NCBI GenBank assembly: GCA_003525885.1
Contig: DQIG01000288.1
Span: 13,197 to 49,076, forward strand
Direction of reading: 5' to 3'
From: Stenotrophomonas sp.
GTDB taxonomy: Bacteria > Pseudomonadota > Gammaproteobacteria > Xanthomonadales > Xanthomonadaceae
DNA: 35,880 nt
Position 1 is the first letter of the stretch. Each line of letters opens with the position of its first letter. The position numbers were made by a program, and so were the translations under genes. Shown here one piece after another: positions 1 to 7,252 of the stretch. The notes under the pieces were generated by a model. It did no database searches, had not been told where the DNA came from, and worked only from the letters and a program-made list of their open reading frames with translations.

Positions 1-4
1 ACGG

Positions 5-80
5 TCGGCACCCACCGGGAGGGTTTGAGTCGGTACCCACCGGGAGGATTTGGATCGGCACCCACCGGGGAGGGTTTCGG
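5..80. repeat. 25-bp tandem repeat, three units
   Basis: Three head-to-tail units start at 5, 30 and 55, each opening with TCGG(C/T)ACCCACCGGG and ending in a GGRTTTG-like tail; the third has one extra G. The 25-bp period is not a multiple of three, which argues against this stretch being coding. It sits immediately before a SMAG hairpin. The left edge of the array may lie outside the window. Confidence 0.85.
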
Positions 81-102
81 TAGATCCACGCGGTGCGTGG
101 AT
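80..102 (+). repeat. SMAG (GTAG) hairpin repeat
   Basis: GTAG at 80-83 is followed by a perfect 8-bp stem (84-91 with 95-102) and a 3-nt loop GGT. This is the canonical 4+8+3+8 layout of Stenotrophomonas SMAG repeats, which belong to the REP-like class. Confidence 0.85.
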
Positions 103-189
103 GCGGGCATGACACACACCGGGCAAGCGCGACGCTACAGTTCCAGCGCATCCGGCCGATACCGCGCAGCGAGTCTTTCAGCACGGTGG

Positions 190-441
190 ATGGCAGTGGT
201 TCGCGCACTTCTGATCGGGGCGATGCTGGTCGCCAGCACGCCGGCATGGGCCGAACCCAGCAGCAGCACGCTGCAGATCCAGCTGACCGTAGTCGAATCC
301 TGCAGCGACGATGCCGGCGGCCCCCGCTGTCCGGCGCCCCACCAGCGCAGTGACGCCCCCCAGGTGCCGCCCCAGGTCCGCGACCTCGCACCACCGGCGA
401 CGGACGAGAACGCAACACCCGCCGTGACCCTCATCTACTGA
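190..441 (+). CDS. Short secreted pilin-like protein
   Basis: The gene encodes about 83 residues. I place the start at 190 because it begins directly on a signal peptide (MAVVRALLIG..., cleavage expected after Ala-Trp-Ala near residue 21). The open frame extends upstream to 25, but that part runs through the tandem repeat and SMAG. The mature protein opens with STLQIQLTVVESC, which resembles the first strand and Cys of spore-coat-U/CsuA-type chaperone-usher subunits. The rest is short and rich in Pro and Ala, with no full pilin domain (a complete subunit is about 150 residues). The stop overlaps the next start by one base (TGATG), so it is probably translationally coupled to the chaperone gene. 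It may be a degenerate subunit or a small adaptor; the function is uncertain. Confidence 0.6.
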   Translation: MAVVRALLIGAMLVASTPAWAEPSSSTLQIQLTVVESCSDDAGGPRCPAPHQRSDAPQVPPQVRDLAPPATDENATPAVTLIY

Positions 442-1139
442 TGCGCGCGCTGCTGATCCTGCTTGCACTGCTGCTGGCGCAGCCCGCAGCGGCGCTGGAG
501 CTGTTGCCGACCACCCTGCAGCTGCCGGCCGAAGGTGGCCGTGCCGAACTGTGGCTGCATAATCCAGGGCCCGGTCGCTGGCAGGGCCAGGTGCAGGTGC
601 TGGCCTGGGATCAGCAGCTGGACGCCGAACGCCTGCACCCCAGCGACCAGGTCCGGGTCAGCCCGGCGCGGCTCGACCTGGCCCCCGGCGGCACCCAGCG
701 CGTCTGGCTGCTGCCAGGCGATCCGACAGCGGCGATCGGTGAACAGGCCTATCGGATCGTACTGGCACCGGCGTTGTCGGGACTGCCGCGCTACTCGCTG
801 CCTCTGTTCCGCGGCCCAGAGGGACCGGCACTGCAGCCCCGGCTGCAGGGTCACGTCGAGGCCCTGGGGTCTCAGACCATGTTGCGACTCAGCAATCCCG
901 ATACCCTGCACAGCCGCCTGCACGATCTGCGTTTCATCACGGCGGACGGCCAATCGTCGCTGCTGCTCGGCGGGCTGGCCGGCTACGTCCTCGCTGGCCA
1001 TGAACGCCGCTGGCCCCTGCCCGCCCGGGCCGATGGCTATGCAGGTGGGCACTTCCAGGCCCGCCTGCAGGACGGCCGCGAGGTCGATCTGACCGCATCT
1101 GACCCTGCAATTGCAGCGAGCGCTCCCAGCGGGCTATAA
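441..1139 (+). CDS. PapD/CsuC-like periplasmic pilus chaperone
   Basis: The gene encodes 232 residues. An N-terminal signal peptide (MRALLILLALLLAQPAAA) is followed by an immunoglobulin-like chaperone domain. The segment LLPTTLQLPAEGGRAELWLH, then WDQQLDAERLHPSDQVRVSP and LAPGGTQRVWLLP, matches the pattern of CsuC-type chaperones that serve spore-coat-U-domain subunits: a hydrophobic strand, a W-Q motif, 'vSP', and a basic residue before the G1-like region. These proteins complete subunit folds in the periplasm and pass them to an outer-membrane usher. No usher follows, because rpsB is next. The TAA stop lies inside the -10 box of the rpsB promoter. The family assignment is good; the partner subunit is inferred. 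Confidence 0.8.
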   Translation: MRALLILLALLLAQPAAALELLPTTLQLPAEGGRAELWLHNPGPGRWQGQVQVLAWDQQLDAERLHPSDQVRVSPARLDLAPGGTQRVWLLPGDPTAAIGEQAYRIVLAPALSGLPRYSLPLFRGPEGPALQPRLQGHVEALGSQTMLRLSNPDTLHSRLHDLRFITADGQSSLLLGGLAGYVLAGHERRWPLPARADGYAGGHFQARLQDGREVDLTASDPAIAASAPSGL

Positions 1140-1140
1140 T
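1111..1140 (+). promoter_or_regulatory. Sigma-70 promoter of rpsB-tsf
   Basis: TTGCAG (1111-1116) and a consensus TATAAT (1135-1140) are separated by 18 bp. Transcription should start near 1147, giving a leader of about 210 nt. The promoter lies wholly inside the 3' end of the chaperone gene, whose stop codon occupies 1137-1139. Confidence 0.8.
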
Positions 1141-1146
1141 CGACCG

Positions 1147-1358
1147 GATTCCTGCCGCCTGCGTGCGCGGGAGCCCGTCCACACCGGACGTCACCGGTGA
1201 ATCCACACCTGCTGCCCCCATCCGTGCCGGGGTGCTCCGCAAGGAGTTCGGCCACGGAGGCGACAGGGAAGCCCAACCCCGGAACCGATCGCGCTTCCAC
1301 GCGTCCCGCATACCTATCCCGCGGGCGGAATCGCTGGTTCCATATCAGGAGTATTGCA
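1147..1358 (+). promoter_or_regulatory. Long rpsB leader, candidate S2 autoregulatory RNA
   Basis: About 210 nt separate the predicted start of transcription from the rpsB ATG, with no credible gene between. Short complementary arms are visible, for example CACCGG with CCGGTG near 1180-1200. In gammaproteobacteria rpsB-tsf is known to be repressed by S2 binding to the leader. I infer the same here from length and position only and have not matched the published motif. Confidence 0.35.
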
Positions 1359-2165
1359 ATGCCCCAGGTCACCATGCGTCAGATGCTGGAAGCCGGCGTC
1401 CACTTCGGCCACCAGACCCGCTACTGGAACCCGAAGATGGCTCCGTACATCTTCGGCGCCCGCGGCAAGATCCACATCATCAACCTGGAAAAGACCGTCC
1501 CGCTGTTCAACGACGCGATGAACTTCATCTCGTCGGTTGCCCAGAAGCGCGGCACCGTCCTGTTCCTGGGCACCAAGCGCAGCGCCCGCGAAACCATCAA
1601 GGAAGAAGCCGAGCGTTGCGGCATGCCGTTCATGAACCAGCGTTGGCTGGGCGGCACCCTGACCAACTTCCGTACCGTCAAGCAGTCGGTTGCCCGCCTG
1701 AAGGAACTGGAAGCCGGTGAAACCGACGGCACCTTCGAGAAGCTGGTCAAGCACGAAGTGCTGGGCCTGCGTCGCGAGCGCGACAAGCTGGAAGCCTCGC
1801 TGGGCGGCATCAAGGACATGAACCGTCTGCCGGACGCCATCTTCGTGATCGACATCGGCCACGAAGACATCGCGATCAAGGAAGCCAAGAAGCTGGGCAT
1901 CCCGGTCATCGCCGTGGTCGACACCAACTACAACCCGGAACTGGTTGATTACGCCATCCCGGGCAACGACGACGCCATCCGCGCTGTGCAGCTGTACGCC
2001 CGCGCCGCTGCCGACGCCGTGCTGGAAGGCAAGGCTGCTGCTCCGCACGCCGCTTCGGTGCGTGAGGAAGAGTTCGCTGAAGCCGCTGCTGAAGGCGAAG
2101 AGAAGCCGGCCCGCCGCGCTCCGGCCAAGAAGGCTGCCAAGAAGGGCGACGACGCCCAGGCCTGA
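1359..2165 (+). CDS. rpsB: 30S ribosomal protein S2
   Basis: The gene encodes 268 residues and begins MPQVTMRQMLEAGVHFGHQT, the standard S2 N-terminus. An AGGAG ribosome-binding site lies about 8 nt upstream, so the longer open frame from 1197 is leader sequence. The protein contains the S2 signatures FLGTKRSA and NRLPDAIFVIDI, and ends in an Ala/Lys/Glu-rich low-complexity tail (from about residue 230, EEEFAEAAAEGEEKPARRAP). This tail makes it about 27 residues longer than E. coli S2 (241). S2 binds the small subunit between head and platform and is needed to recruit S1. It is the first gene of rpsB-tsf and has a strong promoter. Confidence 0.98.
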   Translation: MPQVTMRQMLEAGVHFGHQTRYWNPKMAPYIFGARGKIHIINLEKTVPLFNDAMNFISSVAQKRGTVLFLGTKRSARETIKEEAERCGMPFMNQRWLGGTLTNFRTVKQSVARLKELEAGETDGTFEKLVKHEVLGLRRERDKLEASLGGIKDMNRLPDAIFVIDIGHEDIAIKEAKKLGIPVIAVVDTNYNPELVDYAIPGNDDAIRAVQLYARAAADAVLEGKAAAPHAASVREEEFAEAAAEGEEKPARRAPAKKAAKKGDDAQA

Positions 2166-2176
2166 TCCAGGCCCCG

Positions 2177-2199
2177 GGGTGGACGCCCGGCGTCCACCC
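2177..2199 (+). promoter_or_regulatory. rpsB-tsf intergenic hairpin, possible attenuator
   Basis: A 9-10 bp GC-rich stem (GGGTGGACG with CGTCCACCC) sits just after the rpsB stop. There is no U-tract, so complete termination is unlikely. A second, smaller pair of stems (2223-2240; 2243-2250 with 2257-2264) precedes tsf. Such structures could stabilise the rpsB 3' end or set the S2:EF-Ts ratio; this is inferred. Confidence 0.45.
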
Positions 2200-2291
2200 T
2201 CCCTGCACGCAGCCCTTGGCGCGTGACAGGACCGTGTCACACGGGCCGGCCACCATGCCGGCCCAACCCCTTTCTTTCGTGAGGTAATCCC

Positions 2292-3167
2292 GTGGAAATC
2301 ACTGCTTCCCTGGTCAAGGAACTGCGCGAGCGCACCGGCGCCGGCATGATGGAATGCAAGAAGGCGCTTACCGAAGCCAACGGCGACATCAACGCTGCTG
2401 CTGAAGCCATGCGCAAGTCCGGCGCTGCCAAGGCCGACAAGAAGGCTGACCGCGTGGCCGCCGAAGGCCGTCTGGGCCTGGCCCAGGACGGCGGCAAGGC
2501 CGTGCTGGTCGAAGTCAACTCGGAAACCGACTTCGTCGCCAACGATGACAACTTCAAGTCCTTCGTCAACGCCGTCGCCGCCGCTGCCCTGGCATCGGGC
2601 GCCACCGACGTCGAAGCCGTGAAGGCTGCCAAGCTGGCCGACGGCCGCACCGTTGAAGAAGCCCGCGCCACCGCCGTGCAGACCCTGGGTGAGAACATCC
2701 AGATCCGCCGCATGGTGAAGGTCGATGGCAACAACACCATCGGTGCCTACGTCCACACCAACGGCAAGGTCGGCGTGCTGGTCGACCTGGTCGGCGGCGA
2801 CGTCGAGCTGGCCCGTGGCCTGGCCATGCACGTGGCCGCGCTGAAGCCGCCGCACAACAAGGCTGCGGACGTCCCGGCCGAGTTCGTCGAGAAGGAAAAG
2901 GAAATCGAGCTGGCCAAGATGTCCGAGAAGGACAAGGCCAAGCCGGCCGACATCCTGGAAAAGATCATCAGCGGCAAGATCAACAAGATCGTCAGCGACG
3001 TGACCCTGTACGGCCAGACCTACGTGCTGGGCGACACCACCGTCGAGCAGGTGGTCAAGGCCGCTGGCGCCGACGTGGCAGGCTTCAAGCTGCTGATCGT
3101 TGGCGAAGGCATCGAGAAGGTGGTGGAAGACTACGCCGCCGAAGTTGCCAAGGCGATGCAGGTCTGA
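2292..3167 (+). CDS. tsf: Elongation factor Ts
   Basis: The gene encodes 291 residues (E. coli EF-Ts has 283). The start is GTG at 2292, preceded by GAGGTAA 5-11 nt upstream; the protein begins MEITASLVKELRERTGAGMM. The N-terminal helical module (LRERTGAGMMECKKAL) and the EF-Tu-contacting core with the TDFVA motif (SETDFVANDDNF, about residues 80-92) are both present. EF-Ts catalyses GDP release from EF-Tu in the cytoplasm. The gene is co-transcribed with rpsB, with 126 nt of hairpin-bearing spacer. A strong intrinsic terminator follows. Confidence 0.98.
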   Translation: MEITASLVKELRERTGAGMMECKKALTEANGDINAAAEAMRKSGAAKADKKADRVAAEGRLGLAQDGGKAVLVEVNSETDFVANDDNFKSFVNAVAAAALASGATDVEAVKAAKLADGRTVEEARATAVQTLGENIQIRRMVKVDGNNTIGAYVHTNGKVGVLVDLVGGDVELARGLAMHVAALKPPHNKAADVPAEFVEKEKEIELAKMSEKDKAKPADILEKIISGKINKIVSDVTLYGQTYVLGDTTVEQVVKAAGADVAGFKLLIVGEGIEKVVEDYAAEVAKAMQV

Positions 3168-3199
3168 TTCCAGCCTTCCGGCTGTGAAGCGACCAGAAG

Positions 3200-3228
3200 G
3201 AGCCGCGGGAAACCGCGGCTCTTTTTTT
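3200..3228 (+). terminator. Rho-independent terminator of rpsB-tsf
   Basis: A perfect 9-bp stem, GAGCCGCGG with CCGCGGCTC, has a GAAA tetraloop at 3209-3212 and is followed by seven T residues (3222-3228). It lies 33 nt after the tsf stop. Confidence 0.95.
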
Positions 3229-3439
3229 ATGCCCGGGACAATGGGAGGCCCATGCTCCAACTGTGGGTGTGCACCGCTGGTGCGCACACCGACGCAGGGC
3301 ACACCGGCACCTTTGCGTTGCGCGCGAATCAAGCCGATACTCAGGCGCAGGGAATCCACAGTCACTTAGCAGGAACGAAAATCGCGGACTGTGATGCATT
3401 CCTAGGTATTCTTGTCCCAATGGAATTGAACGACCCGAC

Positions 3440-4978
3440 ATGCCTCCCGAGCTGACAGCTGCCCTGGCGCTCTGCCGCAACCTGCCTTCGCCACCCGGTA
3501 TTGCCCTGCGCATCATCGAACTGGCCCAGGACCCGGAAGCGGACATCGCCACCGCCGCCGACATCATCGCCATCGACATGGCGCTGAGCGCTCGCATGCT
3601 GCGCATCGCCAATTCGCCGCTGTATGCCAGCCGCCGCCGCATCGAGAACCTCGGCCAGGCGCTGACCATGCTGGGCCTGAACGCCACGATCAGCCTCGCC
3701 CTCGGCTTCACCGTCACCCAGGGCCTGACCGGTGGCGCTGGCGCCGACCATGACCTGCGCCAGCGCGCGTGGAAGCGCAGCATCCTCAGTGCCCTGGCCG
3801 CCAGCCAGCTGGGCCAGGCGCGCGGCCTGCGCCGGCTGGAGGAGCTGATGCTGGCCGGCCTGCTGCAGGACCTGGGCGTGCTGTGCCTGGCCCAGGCCGA
3901 GTCGGAGCGCTACCTGCCGCTGCTGCGCGAAGCACGCGACAACATCGACCTGGTCGCCCGCGAGCGCGACGAACTGGGCTGCAGCCACGCCGAGGTCGGC
4001 GCCTGGGTGGCCGAGCAATGGGGCCTGCCCCGCTACCTGGTGGAGAGCATCAGCCACAGCGAGGACGAGGACACCGCCGAATCGCCATTCCAGGCCTGCG
4101 TGCAGCTGTCCGGCGCGGTGGCCGACATCTGGCTGGACAGCGACGCCGATGCCGCGCGCGAGCGCGCCCTGCAACAGGTGCACGACCGCCTGGAACTGGA
4201 CAGCGCGCGCTTCGACCAGGTGCTGGCGCGCATCAGCGAGGCCCTGCCCGACATCGCCAGCCTGTTCGATGCCGGCCTCAATTCGCCATCCCGTGTGCGC
4301 GAGCTGATCGATCACGCGCAGGAACTGGCCACGCTGCGCAACCTGCGTGAACTGCAGGATGCCGACCAGGCCCGCCGCCGTGCCGACGAGTTCGAGGCGC
4401 GCGCCAAGCGCCTCGCCGACCAGGCCCATCGCGACGCGTTGACCGGCGTGCTCAACCGCCGCCAGCTGGAAGCGGTGCTGGAGCAGGAATTCCTGCGCGC
4501 CGGCCGCCAGGGCTGGCCACTGTCGGTAGCCTTCATCGACCTGGACGACTTCAAGAAGATCAATGACGCCCACGGCCACCTGACCGGCGACGAGGTGCTG
4601 CGCGCCTTCGCCGGCAAACTGCAGGGCCAGCTGCGCAACAGCGATACCGTGGCCCGCTTCGGCGGCGAGGAATTCGTCGCACTGCTGCCCAACACCAGCG
4701 AAAGCGTGGCCCTGGACGTGATCCGCCGGGTGCTGGCCAACATCGTCGCCACACCGATGGCCGAACTGGAGGGCGGACCGCTGTTCGTCACCTTCTCCGC
4801 CGGCGTGGCCACCCAGGGCGGCTACGAACGCTTCGCCGACGTGCAGGACCTCCTACGGGCCGCTGACGACGTGCTGTACCGCTCCAAGAACCTGGGCCGC
4901 AACCGGGTGATCGCCCGCTCGCCGGGCGCCCTCGGCCACGACGAGCTGTCAGCCACCGCCGGCGCCGAGCTGGGCTGA
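3440..4978 (+). CDS. HDOD-GGDEF protein, probable diguanylate cyclase
   Basis: The gene encodes 512 residues and has no signal peptide or membrane segment. Residues about 10-210 form an HDOD (HD-related output) domain; its usual GLLHD-type motif reads GLLQDLG (140-146), so metal-dependent hydrolysis is not expected. Residues about 290-330 are a charged helical linker (QARRRADEFEARAKRLADQ). The GGDEF domain runs from about 330 to 490, with DALTGVLNR (332-340), FIDLDDFKKIND (365-376) and an intact GGEEF active site (408-412). An RxxD inhibitory site, RNSD (399-402), lies five residues before GGEEF, so catalysis of c-di-GMP synthesis with product feedback is predicted. The gene stands alone between the tsf terminator and the pyrH promoter. 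The signal sensed is unknown. Confidence 0.88.
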   Translation: MPPELTAALALCRNLPSPPGIALRIIELAQDPEADIATAADIIAIDMALSARMLRIANSPLYASRRRIENLGQALTMLGLNATISLALGFTVTQGLTGGAGADHDLRQRAWKRSILSALAASQLGQARGLRRLEELMLAGLLQDLGVLCLAQAESERYLPLLREARDNIDLVARERDELGCSHAEVGAWVAEQWGLPRYLVESISHSEDEDTAESPFQACVQLSGAVADIWLDSDADAARERALQQVHDRLELDSARFDQVLARISEALPDIASLFDAGLNSPSRVRELIDHAQELATLRNLRELQDADQARRRADEFEARAKRLADQAHRDALTGVLNRRQLEAVLEQEFLRAGRQGWPLSVAFIDLDDFKKINDAHGHLTGDEVLRAFAGKLQGQLRNSDTVARFGGEEFVALLPNTSESVALDVIRRVLANIVATPMAELEGGPLFVTFSAGVATQGGYERFADVQDLLRAADDVLYRSKNLGRNRVIARSPGALGHDELSATAGAELG

Positions 4979-5040
4979 ACGGGAAGCCCCGGCCGACCGG
5001 AGCGAACCACCGGATTCTGCGCCGCAGTGCACAAAACACT

Positions 5041-5068
5041 TTGGCACGACGCTGCATGCGCGTAGAAT
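5041..5068 (+). promoter_or_regulatory. Sigma-70 promoter of pyrH
   Basis: TTGGCA (5041-5046) and TAGAAT (5063-5068) are separated by 16 bp, 31 bp before the pyrH ATG. It marks the likely start of the pyrH-frr-uppS transcription unit. Confidence 0.75.
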
Positions 5069-5099
5069 CGCCCGCGATTTCCACGCATCCGAGGTCCCC

Positions 5100-5828
5100 A
5101 TGTCCAAGCTCGCCTATCGCCGCATCCTTCTGAAACTATCCGGGGAGGCGCTGATGGGAGATGAGGACTACGGCATCGACCCGAAGATCATCAATCGCCT
5201 GGCCCGTGAGGTCATCGAAGCCCAGCAGGCCGGTGCCGAAGTGGCGCTGGTGATCGGCGGCGGCAACATCTTCCGCGGCGCCGGCCTGGCCGCTGGCGGC
5301 ATGGACCGGGTCACCGGCGACCAGATGGGCATGCTGGCCACGGTCATCAACGCCCTGGCCATGCAGGATGCCCTCGAGAAGCTGGGCGCCAAGGCCCGCG
5401 TGATGAGCGCGATCAAGATCAACGACGTGTGCGAGGACTACATCCGCCGCCGCGCCATCCGCCACCTGGAGAAGGGCCGCCTGGTGATCTTCGCTGCCGG
5501 CGTCGGCAGCCCGTTCTTCACCACCGATTCCGGCGCCGCCCTGCGCGCGATCGAGATCGGCGCCGACCTGCTGCTGAAGGCCACCAAGGTCGACGGCGTG
5601 TACGACAAGGACCCGAACAAGCACAGCGATGCGGTCCGCTTCGACAGCCTGAGCTACGACGAAGTGATCCGCCGCGGCCTGGAAGTGATGGACACTGCGG
5701 CCTTCGCCCTGGCCCGCGACAGCGACCTGCCGATGCGCGTGTTCGACATGGGCCAGCCGGGCGAACTGCTGAAGATCCTCAACGGCGCGAACATCGGCAC
5801 CCTGGTCCAGGGCCGCGACCCGGCCTGA
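5100..5828 (+). CDS. pyrH: Uridylate kinase (UMP kinase)
   Basis: The gene encodes 242 residues, the usual bacterial length. ATG at 5100 follows a GAGG ribosome-binding site (5091-5094). Family motifs are the N-terminal KLSGEALMG (about residues 13-21), VIGGGNIFRG in the nucleotide/phosphate loop, DQMGMLATVINALA, and the TKVDGVYDKDP segment near residue 163. The enzyme phosphorylates UMP to UDP with ATP; bacterial forms are hexamers of the amino-acid-kinase fold, activated by GTP and inhibited by UTP. It is the first gene of the pyrH-frr unit, the order found across most bacteria. Confidence 0.98.
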   Translation: MSKLAYRRILLKLSGEALMGDEDYGIDPKIINRLAREVIEAQQAGAEVALVIGGGNIFRGAGLAAGGMDRVTGDQMGMLATVINALAMQDALEKLGAKARVMSAIKINDVCEDYIRRRAIRHLEKGRLVIFAAGVGSPFFTTDSGAALRAIEIGADLLLKATKVDGVYDKDPNKHSDAVRFDSLSYDEVIRRGLEVMDTAAFALARDSDLPMRVFDMGQPGELLKILNGANIGTLVQGRDPA

Positions 5829-5848
5829 GCCTGAGCGCAAAGCGACGA

Positions 5849-5868
5849 CCGGGCCGATTCAGGCCCGG
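5849..5868 (+). promoter_or_regulatory. Intercistronic hairpin between pyrH and frr
   Basis: A perfect 7-bp stem, CCGGGCC with GGCCCGG, has a GATTCA loop and no U-tract. It lies 20 nt after the pyrH stop and just before the frr -10 box, so it may stabilise the pyrH 3' end or slow polymerase. Confidence 0.4.
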
Positions 5869-5886
5869 CAGCGTCCCGTATTCGCC

Positions 5887-5892
5887 TATAAT
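5887..5892 (+). promoter_or_regulatory. Candidate -10 box of an frr promoter
   Basis: A consensus TATAAT lies 32 bp upstream of the frr ATG. No good -35 match is seen at 16-18 bp, so this would be a weak or extended promoter adding to read-through from pyrH. Confidence 0.45.
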
Positions 5893-5924
5893 CGCCCGAT
5901 TCCAGATACATCCAGGACCGGGCG

Positions 5925-6479
5925 ATGCTCAACGACATCAAGAACAACGCGCAGACGCGCATGGCCAAGAGCATCGACGCTCTGAAGCACACCCTCACCT
6001 CCATCCGGACCGGGCGTGCCACGCCGGCCCTGCTGGACCGCGTGACGGTCAATGCCTATGGCAACGCCAGCACCCCGCTGAACCAGGTCGCATCGATCTC
6101 CAACGCTGATGCCCACTCGCTGCTGGTCACGCCGTTCGACAAGAGCATGATCAAAGAGATCGAAAAGGGTCTCTACAACGCCGAGTTCACCCCGAACACC
6201 CTGGGCACCGCGATCCGCATCAACATGCCGCCGCCGACCGAAGAGCGCCGCAAGGAGCTGGCCAAGCAGGTGCAGAAGGAAGGTGAAGGCGCCAAGATCG
6301 CGATCCGCAACATCCGCCAGGACGCGAACAAGGAAATCGCCAAGCTGGACAAGGACAAGGCGATCAGCGAAGACGAGAAGAAGCGCGGCGAAGACGACAT
6401 CCAGAAGCTGACCGACGCCAACATCAAGGACGTCGACAAGGTCGTCGCCGACAAGGAAAAAGAACTGCTGTCGGTCTGA
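5925..6479 (+). CDS. frr: Ribosome recycling factor
   Basis: The gene encodes 184 residues (family about 185). It begins MLNDIKNNAQTRMAKSIDAL, with an AGGA ribosome-binding site about 7 nt before the ATG. The helical arm contains the family motif LTSIRTGRATPALLD (about residues 25-39). The second domain has NMPPPTEERRKELAK, then a long basic and acidic helix of the three-helix bundle. RRF, with EF-G, splits post-termination ribosomes in the cytoplasm. The uppS start is only 5 nt after its stop. Confidence 0.98.
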   Translation: MLNDIKNNAQTRMAKSIDALKHTLTSIRTGRATPALLDRVTVNAYGNASTPLNQVASISNADAHSLLVTPFDKSMIKEIEKGLYNAEFTPNTLGTAIRINMPPPTEERRKELAKQVQKEGEGAKIAIRNIRQDANKEIAKLDKDKAISEDEKKRGEDDIQKLTDANIKDVDKVVADKEKELLSV

Positions 6480-6484
6480 AGTCG

Positions 6485-7252
6485 ATGCCTTCAGCCCCGC
6501 CTCCATTGCCGGCCGCCCTGCCCCGCCACATTGCCATCATCATGGATGGCAATGGGCGCTGGGCACAGCAGCGCCGTCGCCCCCGCGTGATCGGCCACCG
6601 TGCCGGCGCGCGCGCGGTCAACCGCACCATCGAGCGCTGCCTTGAACTGGGCATTCCGGCGCTGACCCTGTTCGCCTTCTCCAGCGAGAACTGGGGCCGG
6701 CCACAGGAGGAAGTGGACGCGTTGATGAAGCTGTTCCTCGGCGCGCTCGACCGCGAAGTGGACGAGCTGCATCGGCGTGGCGTGCGCGTGCGCTTCATCG
6801 GCGAACGCGAGCGCTTCGGTGCCGGGCTGGTCAGCCGCATGCAGCTGGCCGAGCAGCGCACCGCCGACAACACCACCCTGACCCTGTCGATCGCCGCCAG
6901 CTATGGTGGTCGCCAGGACATCGCCCGCGCCGCGCGCGCCCTGGCCGTCGAAGTGGCGGCCGGTCGCCTGTTGCCCGAGCAGATCGACGAATCGCTGCTG
7001 GGCAGCCAGGTGGCCCTGGCCGACCTGCCGCCGCCGGATCTGTTCATCCGCACCGGCGGCGACACCCGCATCAGCAACTTCCTGCTGTGGCAGCTGGCCT
7101 ATACCGAGCTGTGGTTCACCGAGGCCCTGTGGCCGGACTTCGATGCCGGGCAGCTGCAGCAGGCGCTTGACGCCTATGCCGGCCGCGAGCGTCGTTTCGG
7201 CCTGACCAGCGCCCAGATTGCCGCACTGGCCACCGAGACTTCCAGCCCATGA
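6485..7252 (+). CDS. uppS: Undecaprenyl diphosphate synthase
   Basis: The gene encodes 255 residues. The cis-prenyltransferase signature IAIIMDGNGRWAQ carries the catalytic Asp at about residue 21, followed by the conserved Arg/His region RRPRVIGHRAGARAV. FAFSSENWGRPQEEVDALM and the C-terminal DLFIRTGGDTRISNFLLWQ substrate-binding segments are also present. It condenses eight isopentenyl diphosphates onto farnesyl diphosphate to make the C55 carrier lipid for peptidoglycan and O-antigen. Its stop overlaps the cdsA start by 4 nt (ATGA), indicating coupled translation. The N-terminus has a short Pro-rich extension (SAPPPLPAALP). Confidence 0.97.
   Translation: MPSAPPPLPAALPRHIAIIMDGNGRWAQQRRRPRVIGHRAGARAVNRTIERCLELGIPALTLFAFSSENWGRPQEEVDALMKLFLGALDREVDELHRRGVRVRFIGERERFGAGLVSRMQLAEQRTADNTTLTLSIAASYGGRQDIARAARALAVEVAAGRLLPEQIDESLLGSQVALADLPPPDLFIRTGGDTRISNFLLWQLAYTELWFTEALWPDFDAGQLQQALDAYAGRERRFGLTSAQIAALATETSSP

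Noticed and set aside
5..80. Possible CRISPR fragment
   Set aside because: The units abut with no spacers, and no cas genes are present.
25..189. N-terminal extension of the small pilin-like gene
   Set aside because: It runs through a 25-bp tandem repeat and a SMAG; the signal peptide begins at 190.
3229..3439. Hairpin GTGTGCACC...GGTGCGCACAC near 3265 and a promoter for the HDOD-GGDEF gene
   Set aside because: The stem has a bulge, and the -10-like TATTCT at 3407 lacks a -35 partner; too weak to list.
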